From assembly GCA_047967505.1 (NCBI GenBank), contig CM106538.1: a DNA stretch of 64,000 nt. One strand, 5' to 3'. A model generated the notes under the pieces. It did no database searches, was not told where the DNA came from, and was given only the letters and a program-made list of their open reading frames with translations. The stretch's first letter is position 1; every line of letters starts with the position of its first letter. Positions 1 through 11,493 of this stretch are shown one piece after another. Source of the stretch: Dipteris shenzhenensis. Lineage: Eukaryota > Polypodiophyta > Polypodiopsida > Gleicheniales. The translations under genes and the position numbers were made by a program.

Positions 1-937
1 AGGACATAATGTAACAATAGTGAATGATGAGCTGTGCATCACTCATAAGATGTGAAGAGTTCTTAATGATTATTCAGACTGAGGAATTTCTATTCAAGAT
101 ACTATAAAGGATGTGGGTCCATGAAATTGTATCATGCACATTAGTCATTCTAGTTATCATTCCTAGATAAAAGCAAAATCATGTATCTATCAAACAAATC
201 CTTTAACATCAAGCCAAAGAAAACATTTTATTGGATCTACCATATGATCCCTTTGATTTGCTATTTCCAAATCAAAATAGCTAGAGGCGTATGCTTGTGG
301 TCTTTCAAGTGCTTCTTATGTACCCACCTCTCTAGGCCATGTTGTTGATGTCATGCTCCCTTTGTTGCTCTTTCTATTGTTTCTACCATTCTCTCATTTC
401 CCTATTACCGCTCTATCTATTATGCACTTAAACATGCCCACATCTATGTTTGTCTGATATTGGGAAGTGTAAATATTATCTATTCATTATGACACACCAC
501 TATTGGGAGGATGTCTTAAGGATATAAGGGAGAAAGTCTTTCATCTCATGGCCTAGGATATCCACCTTCACTAAGTGATAGGACTAGATGAAATTGCTAT
601 TGTAAATCCACTAACATACTTAGAAGATGGCCAAAAATGCTACAAATTAATGGAATACAACACTTATCTTTCAAAAGTATAGTGGGGTCAAAGAGAGGTA
701 ATCATAGTGACTTGTAAAGTTAAGAAGAGATTACTGGTACTTCATTTATTGAGCACTGTGAAGAGAGTGGGAGAGAGAGGTAAGGAGATAAGTAGCTTCA
801 CCATAACACTCTCGCCAAAACATGGCTGGACATTAGTTACACCTTGCGTGCAATTTGGTACCATAATAGAGCTACCACGAAGACTGTTGAGCATCATCAG
901 CGTTTGTACAAGGCTTGTCTCGCAGGTATGTTCTATA
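1..937. other. No gene seen; AT-rich flank
   Basis: I see no convincing coding region, RNA gene or repeat. Short open frames near 707-1030 have no recognisable motif. The right edge is the point, near 938, where the antisense Copia reverse transcriptase loses similarity to its sister copies. Confidence 0.5.
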
Positions 938-3900
938 TTAGACCATCCCTTCGATGTAGCCATAGCAATGACTGCTCTTACGGTTGCCATCCTTGCAACC
1001 GGACTGAATGTTTCTTCATAATCAATGCGTAATGTCTGTGCATACCCCTTGACAACTAATCTTGCCTTGTATGTGCTCACAGAACCATCTACATTGTGCT
1101 TCACCTTATAGACCCACTTGCAACCAATTACATTCTTGTCTTTAGGCAAAGGCACCAATTCCCATGTAGCATTTCCTTCCAAGGCATCCATTTCTTCATC
1201 CATGGCTTTCTCCCATTTTTCTTTTCCCATGACTTGCTCAAAAGAAGTGGGTTCTAGTTCATATATCACTTTGACCATGTAGGCATAGTGAATGGCTGTA
1301 AATCCATCATATTTCAACCTATCCACAGGATACTTAACTTTGGTAGACCTGCACAAAATAGGCTCACTACCAGGTACTCTCAAAACATCCCTTGTCTTCC
1401 TTACTCCAGGTGTAACAACAGAAGGAATACCCAACTCATCATTAAGGCTCTGTTCTGAGCCATTGGATTCACCATCCACATAAGAGTAACCTGCATTCAC
1501 ATTAACCATGGGTTGATCTACTTTCTCTTTTCCCTTTCGTGATACTTGCATACCACTATCTGCTGCATTGCTTTGAGAAGATTCTCCTGATCTCAATCTG
1601 CCTGTCCATGGCGAAGTATGTGAACCACTACTAGAGGACACTATAGGTCCACTAATATTTTGTGATTGCTGCTGTGAATTCTGTGCAGCATTACCATTTT
1701 GTGCATCTACATCATCAATCACATTTATTGGTTTATACCAGCTGCTCATCTCATAAAAAACATCTCTGCTTACTGTAAACTTACGAGTAGAAGGGTTATA
1801 GCATCTATACCCTTTCTGCTGTAGAGGATAACCAATAAAGATGCACTTCTCTGCTTTTGGATCCAACTTGGATCTCAACTCATCTGGCACATGAACATAG
1901 GCAATGCAACCAAAAATTTTCAAATGAGAAATATCTGGTTTCCTACTAGTATACCTCTCCTCTGGCGTCATGCCATGTATTGCTATAGTGGGAGTCCTGT
2001 TCATTATGTAGACTACTGTAGCAACTGCTTCAGCCCAATAATAATCTGGCAGGTCTTTTTCGTTGAGCATGGCACAAGATGCCTCTCCAATATTCCTATT
2101 TTTCCTTTCTGCAATTCCATTTTGATGTGGGGTATGATTGCAAGAATATTGTTGCTTTATACCATGCTCCTGCAGGAACCTTGCAAACTCATTCGAGAGG
2201 TACTCTCCCCCTTCATTTGACCTTAGGCATTTTATTTGCAGGCCTGTTTCTTTCTCAACCATGGCTTTAAAAGCTTTGAAATGCCCAAACACTTCACTTT
2301 TCTTTCTCATAAAATACACCCAAACTTTTCTATTGTAATCATCAATAAAAGTGACAAAATAATGACAGCCACCAATAGATGTAGCTTTAGTAGTCCACAC
2401 ATCAGAGTGGATTAATTCCAATGGCCTCTTACTCTCTTGAACATGTCTAGGAAATGGTTTCCTTGCCTGTTTTCCAAATTGACAGGCTTCACATACCTTA
2501 TGCATTTCTGCAACCTTGAACTTAGGCAATCCTGCAACAATATTTTGGGCCTGCATTAATTTAAGTCGCTGTAAATTAACATGACCAATGTGTTTATGCC
2601 AGATATCAATATCTGCAACTACACCGGTCCCATGTGCAAACATTGCTGCACTCAATTCAGGCATGTCCACATCCAACGTAAACATCCTGCCCTTCTTCTT
2701 CCCTTTTGCTATCAAGCGACCTTTATTTTTCATATCCTCAACAAAGCATCCATGAGGATCAAATCTGACCTGCAAGCCCTACTCAACCATTTGACCAATA
2801 GAAACTAGGTTCTTGGTGATATTCGGGACATGAAATACATCAAACAGGTATTTCTTTTTCCCATCCTTCATAGACAAAGGAATTTTACCAATCTGCACAA
2901 TAGGATGTGCAGTATCATCACCAGTCTCCACAAATCCTAGTCTTTCCATTTTCCTTGCATCCTGCATCCATTCTGCGTGACCTGTCATGTGGTTTGACGC
3001 ACCTGAGTCAACATACCACACATCATTGCTTTCTTCTGCACTTGTCACAAAATTGGTCATGTGCTGCACCATAAACAAATGCTCATTTCTATCATTACAT
3101 TGTCTACTAGAGGATGCATAATTGCCTTGTTGCAATTTTCCATTCATGATGTCATTCTGCTTTTTGTAGCAGTCTTTAGCCATATGACCCATTTTACCAC
3201 AGTCATAACATTCAACATTGCTGTTTGCATTTCGGCCTCTCTGCCATCTACCATGACCTCTTTGGCTCCCCCTGCCTCTAAGGTTACCACGTCCTCCTCC
3301 ATAGGACTAGTTTTCTTGAATTTGCTGCATATTCTAATTTTTGCCATGGCCTCCAAATGGGCCTGCTCTACCTCTGCCTCTACCTCTTCTAGCATTTGAG
3401 TATAAGACAGCTTCTTTTGAAGTTCCTCCCTAAGAAGATGCACCACCATTTCTTTGCTCTTCAGAAATTAGAAGAGCAATCAACTCCCCAAAATCAGGAA
3501 AATTCTCAGGACGGCAATGGATGTTTGAAACTGTGCATAATCCCTTCCTAGACCATTCAAGGTCATAGAAACTAAATCATCATCTTCCACTGGCGACCCA
3601 ATGGAAGCAAGTGCATCTGCAATCTTCTTCACCTTCATGTGGTAGTCATTGATGCTCATATTTTCTCTCTGCACATTATGCAACTCCTGCTTGAGCTACA
3701 TTTTCCTGGCTTGCATATTTGTGCTATACATTTTTGTCAAGGTATCCCATGCCTCCTTCGACATGCTTGCATCGTGAATATGCACAATCATAAAATCTGA
3801 AATACTGATAGACAGCCAGTACATAACTTTCTTGGCTCTCTCATGCCAGCCTTTAAATGCTTGCAACTCCTATTGATTGGGAACATTAGGAATAATTGGT

Positions 3901-4033
3901 TCTTATTCAGCTCCAGTAATGAACTCCCAATAGCCTTTTCCCTTAAGGAAATTCGTCATTCTAAACTTCCATGTTGGGAAGTTGTTCTTGTCAAGCTTTT
4001 CGTGACTATCTGTGAAAGAGCATTAGATGCCAT
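938..4033 (-). pseudogene. Copia gag-pol pseudogene (Gag, protease, integrase, partial RT)
   Basis: The polyprotein would make retroelement capsid and the enzymes for cDNA synthesis and integration. The Gag start ATG is at 4033-4031. Reading down the minus strand I see a CCHC knuckle with GHMAKDCYKKQ near 3160-3212, the protease motif WYVDSGASNHMTG near 2980-3020, a GAG-pre-integrase domain, and an integrase core (LIHSDVWTTK near 2380-2430, PHQNGIAERKN near 2100-2135). The RT start follows (CKWVYKVKHNVDGS near 1070-1130), then [12 protein letters not shown] and DYEETFSPVARMATVRAV. The longest open stretch is 2775-742, but its last ~65 codons lie beyond the similarity break and are not Copia. 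A TAG at 2778-2776 replaces the CAG seen in copy 3, and Gag is frameshifted. Confidence 0.9.
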
Positions 4034-4404
4034 TACAGAACACTGCAAAAATATTCTGTCACTGCAAAAAACACAACTTTTGCCTCACAAGGGCAAATCT
4101 ACAAAAGTGACGAAAGTGGTATTTGACCACACAGTCACTTCCTAGGGACGATTTTGCATCAATGGGCAATAAGAATGATTTTGTCACTCCCAATATCTCT
4201 GCGCATAGGCATACGATGCAATTTCTATGGCAACTTTTCACCAAGCTATAGAAAAGTGGTCGTAGAGCAAAAACAACGCACCTTTCTGAGTGCTTGCGAA
4301 AAACTTCCGCCACCAAAATAGGCCCCGAAATGACCTCGAATCAAAAAAATAATGTCACCAACGGCTTTGCCCTATCCTGCAACATATACTACCCTCTCGC
4401 CACA

Positions 4405-4555
4405 CCGCACATACTAATTAGAGTACATAAAGATAGCTGTCATCTAGCTATTATTCATGGGCGGCATACCAACCGCATCTGCAGCTAACAAGTCGGTGAC
4501 ATAAATGCACAACGGTCACCTTGGCATATCACGAGTGGAGCTCGATATCTCAACA
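4405..4555 (-). repeat. Partial family-A LTR (U3 side)
   Basis: This matches the outer ~150 bp of the 353-bp family-A LTR and ends ...TATCTCAACA, the complement of the TGTTGAGATA LTR start. The R/U5 part is deleted at the junction near 4405. The next bases, AGCAC, could be half of a target duplication, but the other half is lost. Confidence 0.85.
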
Positions 4556-5064
4556 AGCACATACCTTTGAATAGTTCACACTAAATTTCAAATTGTAGGT
4601 GGAGAGAGTTACTGAGATTCATCAAAAGTTGGATATAGACAAATAATATTTTCATTTTTGATGCAAAATGGTTTAGAGTTATCTATAATGGTTTGAATGC
4701 TACAATGAGGAAATATGAAATTGAAATTTTGCGCCATAGGCTATACCCATAGGCCATAGGTTATCTATAATGGTTTGATATTTTGTTCTTTCTAAACAAT
4801 GCAAGTAGGTATGTGAAAATGGACTAAGTTGGTCATGACCTCGCTTTGAATCATACCTTGTACTTTTATTAATTATAATACTATTTTCATGTCAAACATA
4901 CCTTGTACTTTTACTATTTTCATGTCAAACATAGGTAGTTTTTCATGCTGATCATTATTTTCATGTCGAACATAGGTAATTTTTCATGCTAATCATCATG
5001 ATCTAAGATGGTGTGTCATCCAAGTTGCTACCCAAAGTAAATCATCTTTTTGAGATAGAGCTGT
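4556..5064. other. Intergenic, AT-rich
   Basis: No gene seen. There is a short imperfect direct repeat around 4855-4990 (a block with TTTTCATGTCAAACATA repeated three times at close spacing). Confidence 0.5.
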
Positions 5065-5360
5065 GGATATGGAGATTCTATGTTCCTTGTTGATCCACCA
5101 ACTACTAGAGAAGAAGTCTTATCAGATGATTCATCATATTCTAAAGGATGTATGGATACGGCGATGCCATGTTTCCCAGTGCTCCACCTACTATTGGAGA
5201 AGAAGTCTTAGAAGATGATTCATTATCTTCTAAAGGATATATGGATAGTACATCTTCTATTGCTTCTATTGCATCATTGTCACCAATAAAGGATCAAGAT
5301 TTAGCTACTATAGATCTTGATGATATAGGAGACTTTGAGATAGAACTAGAGATAGACTAA
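5065..5360 (+). repeat. 89-bp tandem duplication with a short acidic open frame
   Basis: Two diverged copies of an 89-bp unit start at 5065 and 5154. Each encodes a peptide like GYGD.MF...PPT..EEVL.DDS, but since 89 is not a multiple of three the two copies are in different frames. The second copy lies in a 70-codon open frame, 5148-5360, ending in an acidic tail (DLDDIGDFEIELEID). I do not recognise the peptide. It may be the remnant of an exon; no splice structure is convincing. Confidence 0.45.
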
Positions 5361-5375
5361 TTTGGAATGTTGGAC

Positions 5376-5567
5376 TTGGTTGGGGATGGAAATTTTGATG
5401 TAACTACCACATCTTGAATGATTTATCCTAGAAAAAGCTTGGTTGAGGATTAAAATATTGATATAAAGGGCCATATCTTGCATAATCTATCATGGAAAGA
5501 GCTTTGGTTGAAGATGAAATATTGATGTAAATACCCCATCTTGAATAATTTATCATGGACAGAGCTT
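5376..5567 (+). repeat. ~64-bp tandem repeat, three copies
   Basis: Units start near 5376, 5439 and 5504, each beginning TTGGTTG(A/G)(A/G)GAT and ending CATGGA(A/C)AGAGCTT or a variant. They immediately follow the 89-bp duplication, so the stretch has a history of local duplication. Confidence 0.7.
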
Positions 5568-7106
5568 TTCTTCCAAGTTTGCCAATTAACTCATATTTCC
5601 ATTATGTTAGTTCATTTTTGATTTCATCATGATTATGTTAAGGTATTAGAACCCAAGCTTGGTGTGAAACCTCTCAACATTTTAACCTTTTTTTAAATCT
5701 TTTTTTCAATCAAAAGTGCAAAGCGGTATTTTCATGGGAGGTATATACAACCGCAGTCTCAAAACATTTTAAATAGTTGTTAAATCGATATAGATGTTGA
5801 TATTACCATTGATATAGACACCATGTCTTATACCTTTGTAAATATCAAAGACTATGCCAATAATAATACTGATGAATATATATATATAAATATCATCGAT
5901 AACACCAATTGTTATTCTAATATATATATTGATGGAAATTTGGTTATTGATACTCTGCTATCATTTTTAAATGAAATGTCTTTTTTTAGTTGAAAATTTC
6001 TCCAAATACCTAAAATCATTGCAAATAGCTCTTGAAGGTGTAGTACTATTGGAAATCCTCTATGATGAACAACTACTAGTAATTAGTAAGAGAAATTTTG
6101 TAGCTATCATTTGTTTTGCCAAGTTTCCTTCAAAGCTAGAGTCATGAGAGTACTCCAAGAGGAGACAATCTCATTTGAGGCATGCATCTCCCTCTTTGCA
6201 TCCCTCACATTCTTGGTTAGCCTTTATTGCTAAGCCTTGAGGGCTAGTATAGACACTATTGCTCTAGAAGGAAACCTTTAATCTCCTATATATAGCAAAC
6301 AACATCCTTGGAGACGCCATAAAGCATTGGGTTATTGAAAGAAAGATACATGTGGAAATCAAAAAGATATTCTCCCATAGAAATTTTATTTGTATAACTT
6401 TGTTTGAATTGAGTGCAACTTAGCGTAGTATTTTTCTTTTATCACCAAGTGTGGTTGATTAGTTTCTTTTGTACCTATAGCATTGAGTGGAGATATTAAG
6501 CATACAAGGAAAAAGGTTCCCAAAGATTCGATATTGTGTCCCTCTCCACTAATTGATCTTCTCATTCCACAAGTATGCCTTAGTCAAGTGAGGCATCTCT
6601 CTCTAGAAAATCAAATTGCAAAATCCTATCTACACTTGTAACATAAATCTTTTGCTTGAATACTTTGGTATAACAGAGGAAATGCATCAAAAGAAAAAGC
6701 TTGCTGAGACCTTCAGCATTGTATTGAGGACAAGAATTGAGTACAGGGGAGGGTGCTTCCAAAGAGAAGGATGCAAAGAGAGTTAAGGAAAATTTGGTCA
6801 AGTTTTGGTGCTATGGAATGGGAAAGTGCTTAATAGTTCTTATTTTAGTTTGAAATTTGCAATTTGAGAGTGGTAATCAATACAGGGTTTGCCAAACTCA
6901 TTGCATGCTTCAACTCTTTTGACCCATCCTAAGCTTGGCATCTTGCTTAGAGATGGGAATGTTTAAATAGGCACATGCTCACGTGGATCATCGCATCTCC
7001 ATCTCGTAGCCTAGTTTCCTATGTTTAGGAGCAAAACGAATGACATCTTCACCATGCATCAAATGAATATTCAACTTGAAAATCTCCTCTTTATTATATT
7101 TCTTAA
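5568..7106. other. Intergenic, AT-rich, no gene recognised
   Basis: No protein motif or RNA gene was recognised on either strand. Short simple AT stretches occur near 5875-5930. The open frames are short and lack family motifs. Confidence 0.45.
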
Positions 7107-7223
7107 GTCCCCAAGGAGTACACTAAGCAATATATAAGATATCATGTCCCCAAGGAGTACACTAAGCAATATATAAGATATCAAGTCCCCAAGGAATACA
7201 CTAAGAAATATATAAGATATCAT
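7107..7223 (+). repeat. 39-bp tandem repeat, three copies
   Basis: Three nearly identical units start at 7107, 7146 and 7185. Each begins GTCCCCAAGGA and ends ATATATAAGATATCA. Spacing is exactly 39 bp and divergence is low, so the array is young. Confidence 0.9.
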
Positions 7224-8277
7224 GTAGCATTCAACAAAAGAGGTTTAATTTTCATGTGGAGTTACAAAAATTCTACAAAAATATACATGTGCATTTTGAG
7301 AACACGTGCAAGATATATGGGTTTTTTTACATTGTGGGCAACTGTAATCATAGCTCTTGATTGGTCAACACTTTCAACACCTTTTTCCTATTATATCCTT
7401 ATATGTACAATTCTTGTCGTTCTTCTGTTTTTAGTCTTGCTTGGCATAGTTTTCTTTTCTATTTATTTCTTTCAATTTTTCATGCATAAGTGATATATGC
7501 CCATGCAATGATTAGGATAAAACTAAAATTCCTTTCTATGTCTACTGAATAATGATGGCATAGCACACCTTAGGTCAACACTATATATTATGTGTGTTCA
7601 AGGGGTGTTATTAAGATGCCTTATCTATACATTGTAAGGCTTTAAACTATCCCAAACCCTTCTCCCAAACCCACATGCTATATTACATATGAGGAGTTCC
7701 CAAGATTAGTTCATCCTAAAATTTGATGGTGCTTTTTAGGGACCTTAGATTGAGGATATTTAGGCACATTGTTGCTCACACAAATAATGGGAACATCATA
7801 GTTGGGTCCTACATAGGTCAAGGTTAAAAATATGTCCTCAGAATGGAAGGCACTCATAATAGGATTATGATTGGTACTCTAGATAGGAATCATGGGATTA
7901 AAGTTACTAAGAGATTCCATGCTAGTCATATGTCAGATTCAAAACGAATGTCAGATGATAAACCACATCATGACATACTACCTATTCAAGCTTCATAGCT
8001 CATTTACTACTTGCATCATGCACAAGTGGATCCCTAAAGTGTTAATAAAATATCATGGCCAATAATCTCACATCACAAGCCTATTTTAGCCTTGTTTTCA
8101 AGACTTAGCCAATGGTATTGTATAAATTTTGAGAAACTCATTGTCATGAAATGCATGTCTTGCCAAACCTCAAATACAAGTAGAAGCAAGCTTAAAAAGA
8201 GTTCCAAAAAGCTAACCATAGGAAGAAGGATGGGTGATTGATGGCTATATTTAGCAAATGTATTCCAACGACAAGGT
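7224..8277. other. Intergenic, no gene recognised
   Basis: A 79-codon open frame at 7254-7493 is rich in hydrophobic residues, but this follows from its T-rich composition and there is no family motif. Nothing else is supported up to the LTR start at 8278. Confidence 0.4.
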
Positions 8278-8575
8278 TGTTGAGATATGGTGCCATGAGC
8301 ACATAAATCAGAGGCTAAGGTATGGCGTAGGAATGTATTAAAGTAGCCACCCTAGGATGTGGACTACATGATGTGAATATGTGGAGCAAGGACATCCACT
8401 AGGAGAGATGTGGATCAGAGGATCCCACAAGTGTTAACTATTCTAAAGTCTCTCTCTATATAAGAAGCCTTCTTGTATTGTTGAACATATATTGCAATAT
8501 ATTGAGTGTGCCTACTTGTGTCTCCTCTCATGTCTTGTTTAGTGTTCTTTGAGCCTCCTTAGTTCTTTGAACTCA
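8278..8575 (+). repeat. 5' LTR of the Gag-only element
   Basis: It starts TGTTGAGATATGG and runs at least to GTTCTTTGAA near 8575, where similarity to the right repeat ends. The true LTR may reach a possible primer-binding site, TTGGTATCCTG, near 8682, which would make it about 400 bp. Confidence 0.75.
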
Positions 8576-10200
8576 AGCTCTAAGCTTAGTTTTTAGTAGT
8601 TCATTAGTGTTGCTCATATGTCTAGTTCCTATCCCATATGGTAGAGGGTGAAGAGGTTTTCTTTTTGGTGCTTGGTATCCTGTAGTGTGAGCTATTACAT
8701 CTTTGAAGTTGAGTATATTCTTATGAGAAGACTTGAGTGAGAGTGAGTGATTTCTTCAATAAAGCTGCTTGTTCCTTTCATAGTTGGATAGTTGAAAAGC
8801 TTGCATTTGAGCTATTGTCTTAGAGCAAATTAGGAAAAGAAAGCAAGAAGCACAACAAGAAAATCTATTGATAGAAGCTACAGCAAGTAGCGCTATGCTT
8901 CAAGCAACAAATAGAGAAGAGCAACCATGAAACCACTAAGACATGGAGCCATTGACTTGAAAAGAAAGACTAAGTTTAGCAAGTAGCAATGCTGTAGCAA
9001 ATAATCGCACTGCAAAAGGTTCAAAGCTGATCAACAGCATGGGATTCAATGCTCCAACACCGCCAACGATGGCACACTATCTCTTCAACAACCCAAAGCT
9101 CCATCCGCTCTATTTGAGCCTTACCTCAACTCCCATTGTTGGTCACCATAACTATTGCCCGAGGTCTTTTCTCTGTGTTTTTGCTGTTGAAGTCCTCCTT
9201 GTCTTCAAAGTGCATACGAGCTTCCTACCACGATAATGCAAGCCACAAGATGAGGCTACTAGGCCATAGAAGAAAGCCAACATGTAGGACGTCAATGCAA
9301 ATCACACTGCAAGGACCAGCAAAACTAACAAGCCAGAGGTGACTAATGCAAACAACCAACCAAGATGATTTGAGGATTTACGATGATGGATGCAGACTCC
9401 AATGCAATCGTGACACACAAATCACCAACAGATGTAGCAAAGGCTTTGAACACGGTAGAGACCAACCCCCTACAATGCAAGATATGATGAGGTAGAAGGG
9501 AGATGGACAAACCTTGTTCTCAGTAATGTTAAAAGTCTCCATCGCAAAAAATCTGTGCATCTTAGAGCTTTGGCCACATGGAAATAACACGTGGCACATA
9601 GGGTTAGCTAGTAGATAGGCTTAGATAGAAGTTGAGTAAAGGCTTGGTTTAGATTTGGCCACTTGGAAGTTTTTATCTATAGTGCTACATCAACATGCCG
9701 CGTAAGTAGTGCCAACTAAGTAGTCATCCCCTTACTAAGCACAATTTGTAAGCTCCTTGTGAACAATCTCTCCCACATCATCAATTGTCCCTCTTCTTGA
9801 TTATAACTTCGACAAGCCATAACTTTCAATCCAAAAAGAATTTGCAAGCACTCCAAAAAGAAAAAATAACCGGTTTTTTGAGTTCTACGTGCTTGTGAAG
9901 TCAATTGTGTTATATGCAATTAGACATTGCCAGATTTGAAAGTTTCTTAAACTGGCAAGATCTTTGCAATGGCAATTCGTAACCCAATGGTTGAGAAGTT
10001 TACTAGGGAAGGATTTCACACCTAGTCTACATGAATGAGGTATCTCTTGATGCATAAAAAGCTTTGGAAGACTATAAAAGAAGATATCCACTACACAAAA
10101 TGAAGCTTGGAAAGAAAAAGATGAAGCATCACCATCACTCATTGGCTTGCTTAGGTCCAAACACAATTCATCACATAGACTCTAAGGATCATGCCAAGAT
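8576..10200. other. Internal region of the Gag-only element, no coding motif
   Basis: The leader-side interior carries no recognised domain. There is a short purine-rich stretch near 8830-9000 with repeated AGCAA/AGAAG words. Open frames at 9039-9342 and on the minus strand at 9378-10166 are short and motif-free, so I do not call them genes. Confidence 0.45.
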
Positions 10201-10281
10201 GCACAAGATGAGTTGATGAACACAGTGTTTGGTGCAAAAGTAAAGCACTAAGAAATTCATCTTAAGATTGAATTCTATGGT

Positions 10282-10710
10282 TTGTACATGAGCCTCAATG
10301 AATCCATGGCACAATTTGTCAACAAGATCAAAAGCATTATGACCCATTTAGAAGGCATAAATGAAAAAGTAGGAGAAAAGGATGCACTTGCAATCCTTCT
10401 TAAAAGCATGCTTGAAGAGTACAATGCACTAACAACCACCTTGAAGAATCTTTCAGATCCAAAGTTTGAGAAATGTGTATCATCTCTTCTTGATAAAAAA
10501 AGAGATTTGAAGGCATCGACATCGACATCCACATCAACATGCAGCAACAATAATGAAGAACAAGCATTGTTCAGTAAAGCATCAATAAAGTGTTACCATT
10601 GCAAAAGGATAGGTCACTATCAAAGTGATTGCAGACTAAAGAACAAACCAAAGTGTCACCATTGCAAGAAGTTGGGACACAAAGAAGAAGACTTCAGGTT
10701 GAAGAACTAG
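10282..10710 (+). pseudogene. Copia-type Gag fragment with two zinc knuckles
   Basis: This is a 142-codon open frame, and Gag similarity extends upstream in broken form to about 10200 (ELMNTVFGAK then a stop). Residues 1-75 (NESMAQFVNKIKSIMTHLEG..) match the plant Copia Gag (UBN2-type) domain. A low-complexity (ST)n linker encoded by a CATCGACATCGACATC run follows. Next come a complete CCHC knuckle, CYHCKRIGHYQSDC, and a second, CHHCKKLGHKEEDF, whose last Cys is Phe. The frame stops after FRLKN with no protease. A Gag alone could help package RNA if a related element supplied the enzymes. Confidence 0.82.
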
Positions 10711-10986
10711 TATGTCAACTACATGGAGTCATCATCAAGCCCTAAGTAGAATGACAAGAACAACATGTATTGAGAAGCACAAGCCTTTCCACATTTAGCC
10801 TCTGCTCTTGTGATCAAACTTGACCACCTGCAAGTAGCCATGTAAGCACTTAGGGGAGGTATTGACATGTAAAAACCACACTTGACCACCTTAAGTAGCA
10901 AGGTATGCATTAAAGGAAGTTGATTGATTTGTAACTCACATCTTTTCACCTTGCAATAGCCAATGGTTCATGGCACCAAGGGGAGG

Positions 10987-11322
10987 TGTTAAGATATAGT
11001 GCCATGAGCACATAAATCAGAGGCTAAGGTATGGTGTAGGATTGTATTAAAGTAGCCACCTTAGGATGTGGAAAACATGATGTGAAGATGTGGAGCAAGG
11101 ACATCCACTAGGAGAGATGTGGATCAAAGGATCCCACAAGTGTTGACTATTCTAGATGCTCTCTCTATGTAAGAAGCCTTATTGTATTGTTGAACATATA
11201 TTGCAATAGATTGATTGTGCCTACTTGTGTCTCCCTTTCATGTCTTGTTTAGTGTTCTTTGAGTGTGCCTACTTGTGTCTCCCTCTCATGTCTTGTTTAG
11301 TGTTCTTTGAGCCTCCTTAGTT
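10987..11322 (+). repeat. 3' LTR of the Gag-only element, with internal 48-bp duplication
   Basis: It aligns with the left repeat from TGTTAAGATATAGTGCC to GTTCTTCGAA. About 48 bp (TGTGCCTACTTGTGTCTCCC to ...TTCTTTGAG) is present twice in tandem, near 11217 and 11265, but once in the left repeat. Either the duplication arose after insertion, or the two LTRs were not copied from one template. Confidence 0.75.
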
Positions 11323-11493
11323 CTTCGAATGATCTTTGTGCATTAGGCTTAGTGGTGATTCTTCCAGAGAAGCCTAAAGTGGCCTTTATAAATACCTAGC
11401 TCATTCATCATTATTAGAGCTCCATGAGCTAAATCTACCTTAACTTCATAGATCTAAAGGCAATATGATTTGGCAATGGCCAAAATCTAGTTG
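11323..11493. other. Junction between the Gag-only element and element X
   Basis: No feature recognised. Weak similarity to the left repeat's GCTTAGT... stretch suggests that the 3' LTR may continue a little further in decayed form. Confidence 0.3.

Larger units (their letters stand above)
938..4555 (-). mobile_element. Truncated Ty1/Copia retrotransposon, family A copy 1
   Basis: Minus-strand Copia element lacking its 3' half. It keeps, in order on the minus strand, a partial 5' LTR, leader, Gag, CCHC knuckle, protease, integrase and the start of reverse transcriptase. Similarity to copies 2 and 3 stops in reverse transcriptase near 938, so the rest of RT, RNase H and the 3' LTR are missing. 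A further internal deletion near 4405 removed the LTR end, the primer-binding site and part of the leader that copy 3 still has. It cannot move by itself. Confidence 0.93.
8278..11322 (+). mobile_element. Two-LTR element with Gag only (TR-GAG-like / defective Copia)
   Basis: Two direct repeats of about 300 bp start with TGTTGAGATATGGTGCC at 8278 and TGTTAAGATATAGTGCC at 10987. Between them the only recognisable coding piece is a Copia-type Gag near the right end. A purine-rich tract (CAAGGGGAGG, 10977-10986) lies directly before the second repeat, as a polypurine tract should. No protease, integrase, RT or RNase H was found inside. The arrangement matches the non-autonomous class known as TR-GAG, or a deletion derivative of a Copia. 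I found no clean target duplication; AAGGT precedes the left repeat. Confidence 0.75.

Noticed and set aside
7254-7493. Small membrane protein
   Set aside because: Hydrophobic stretch explained by T-rich DNA; no homologous family or conserved context recognised.
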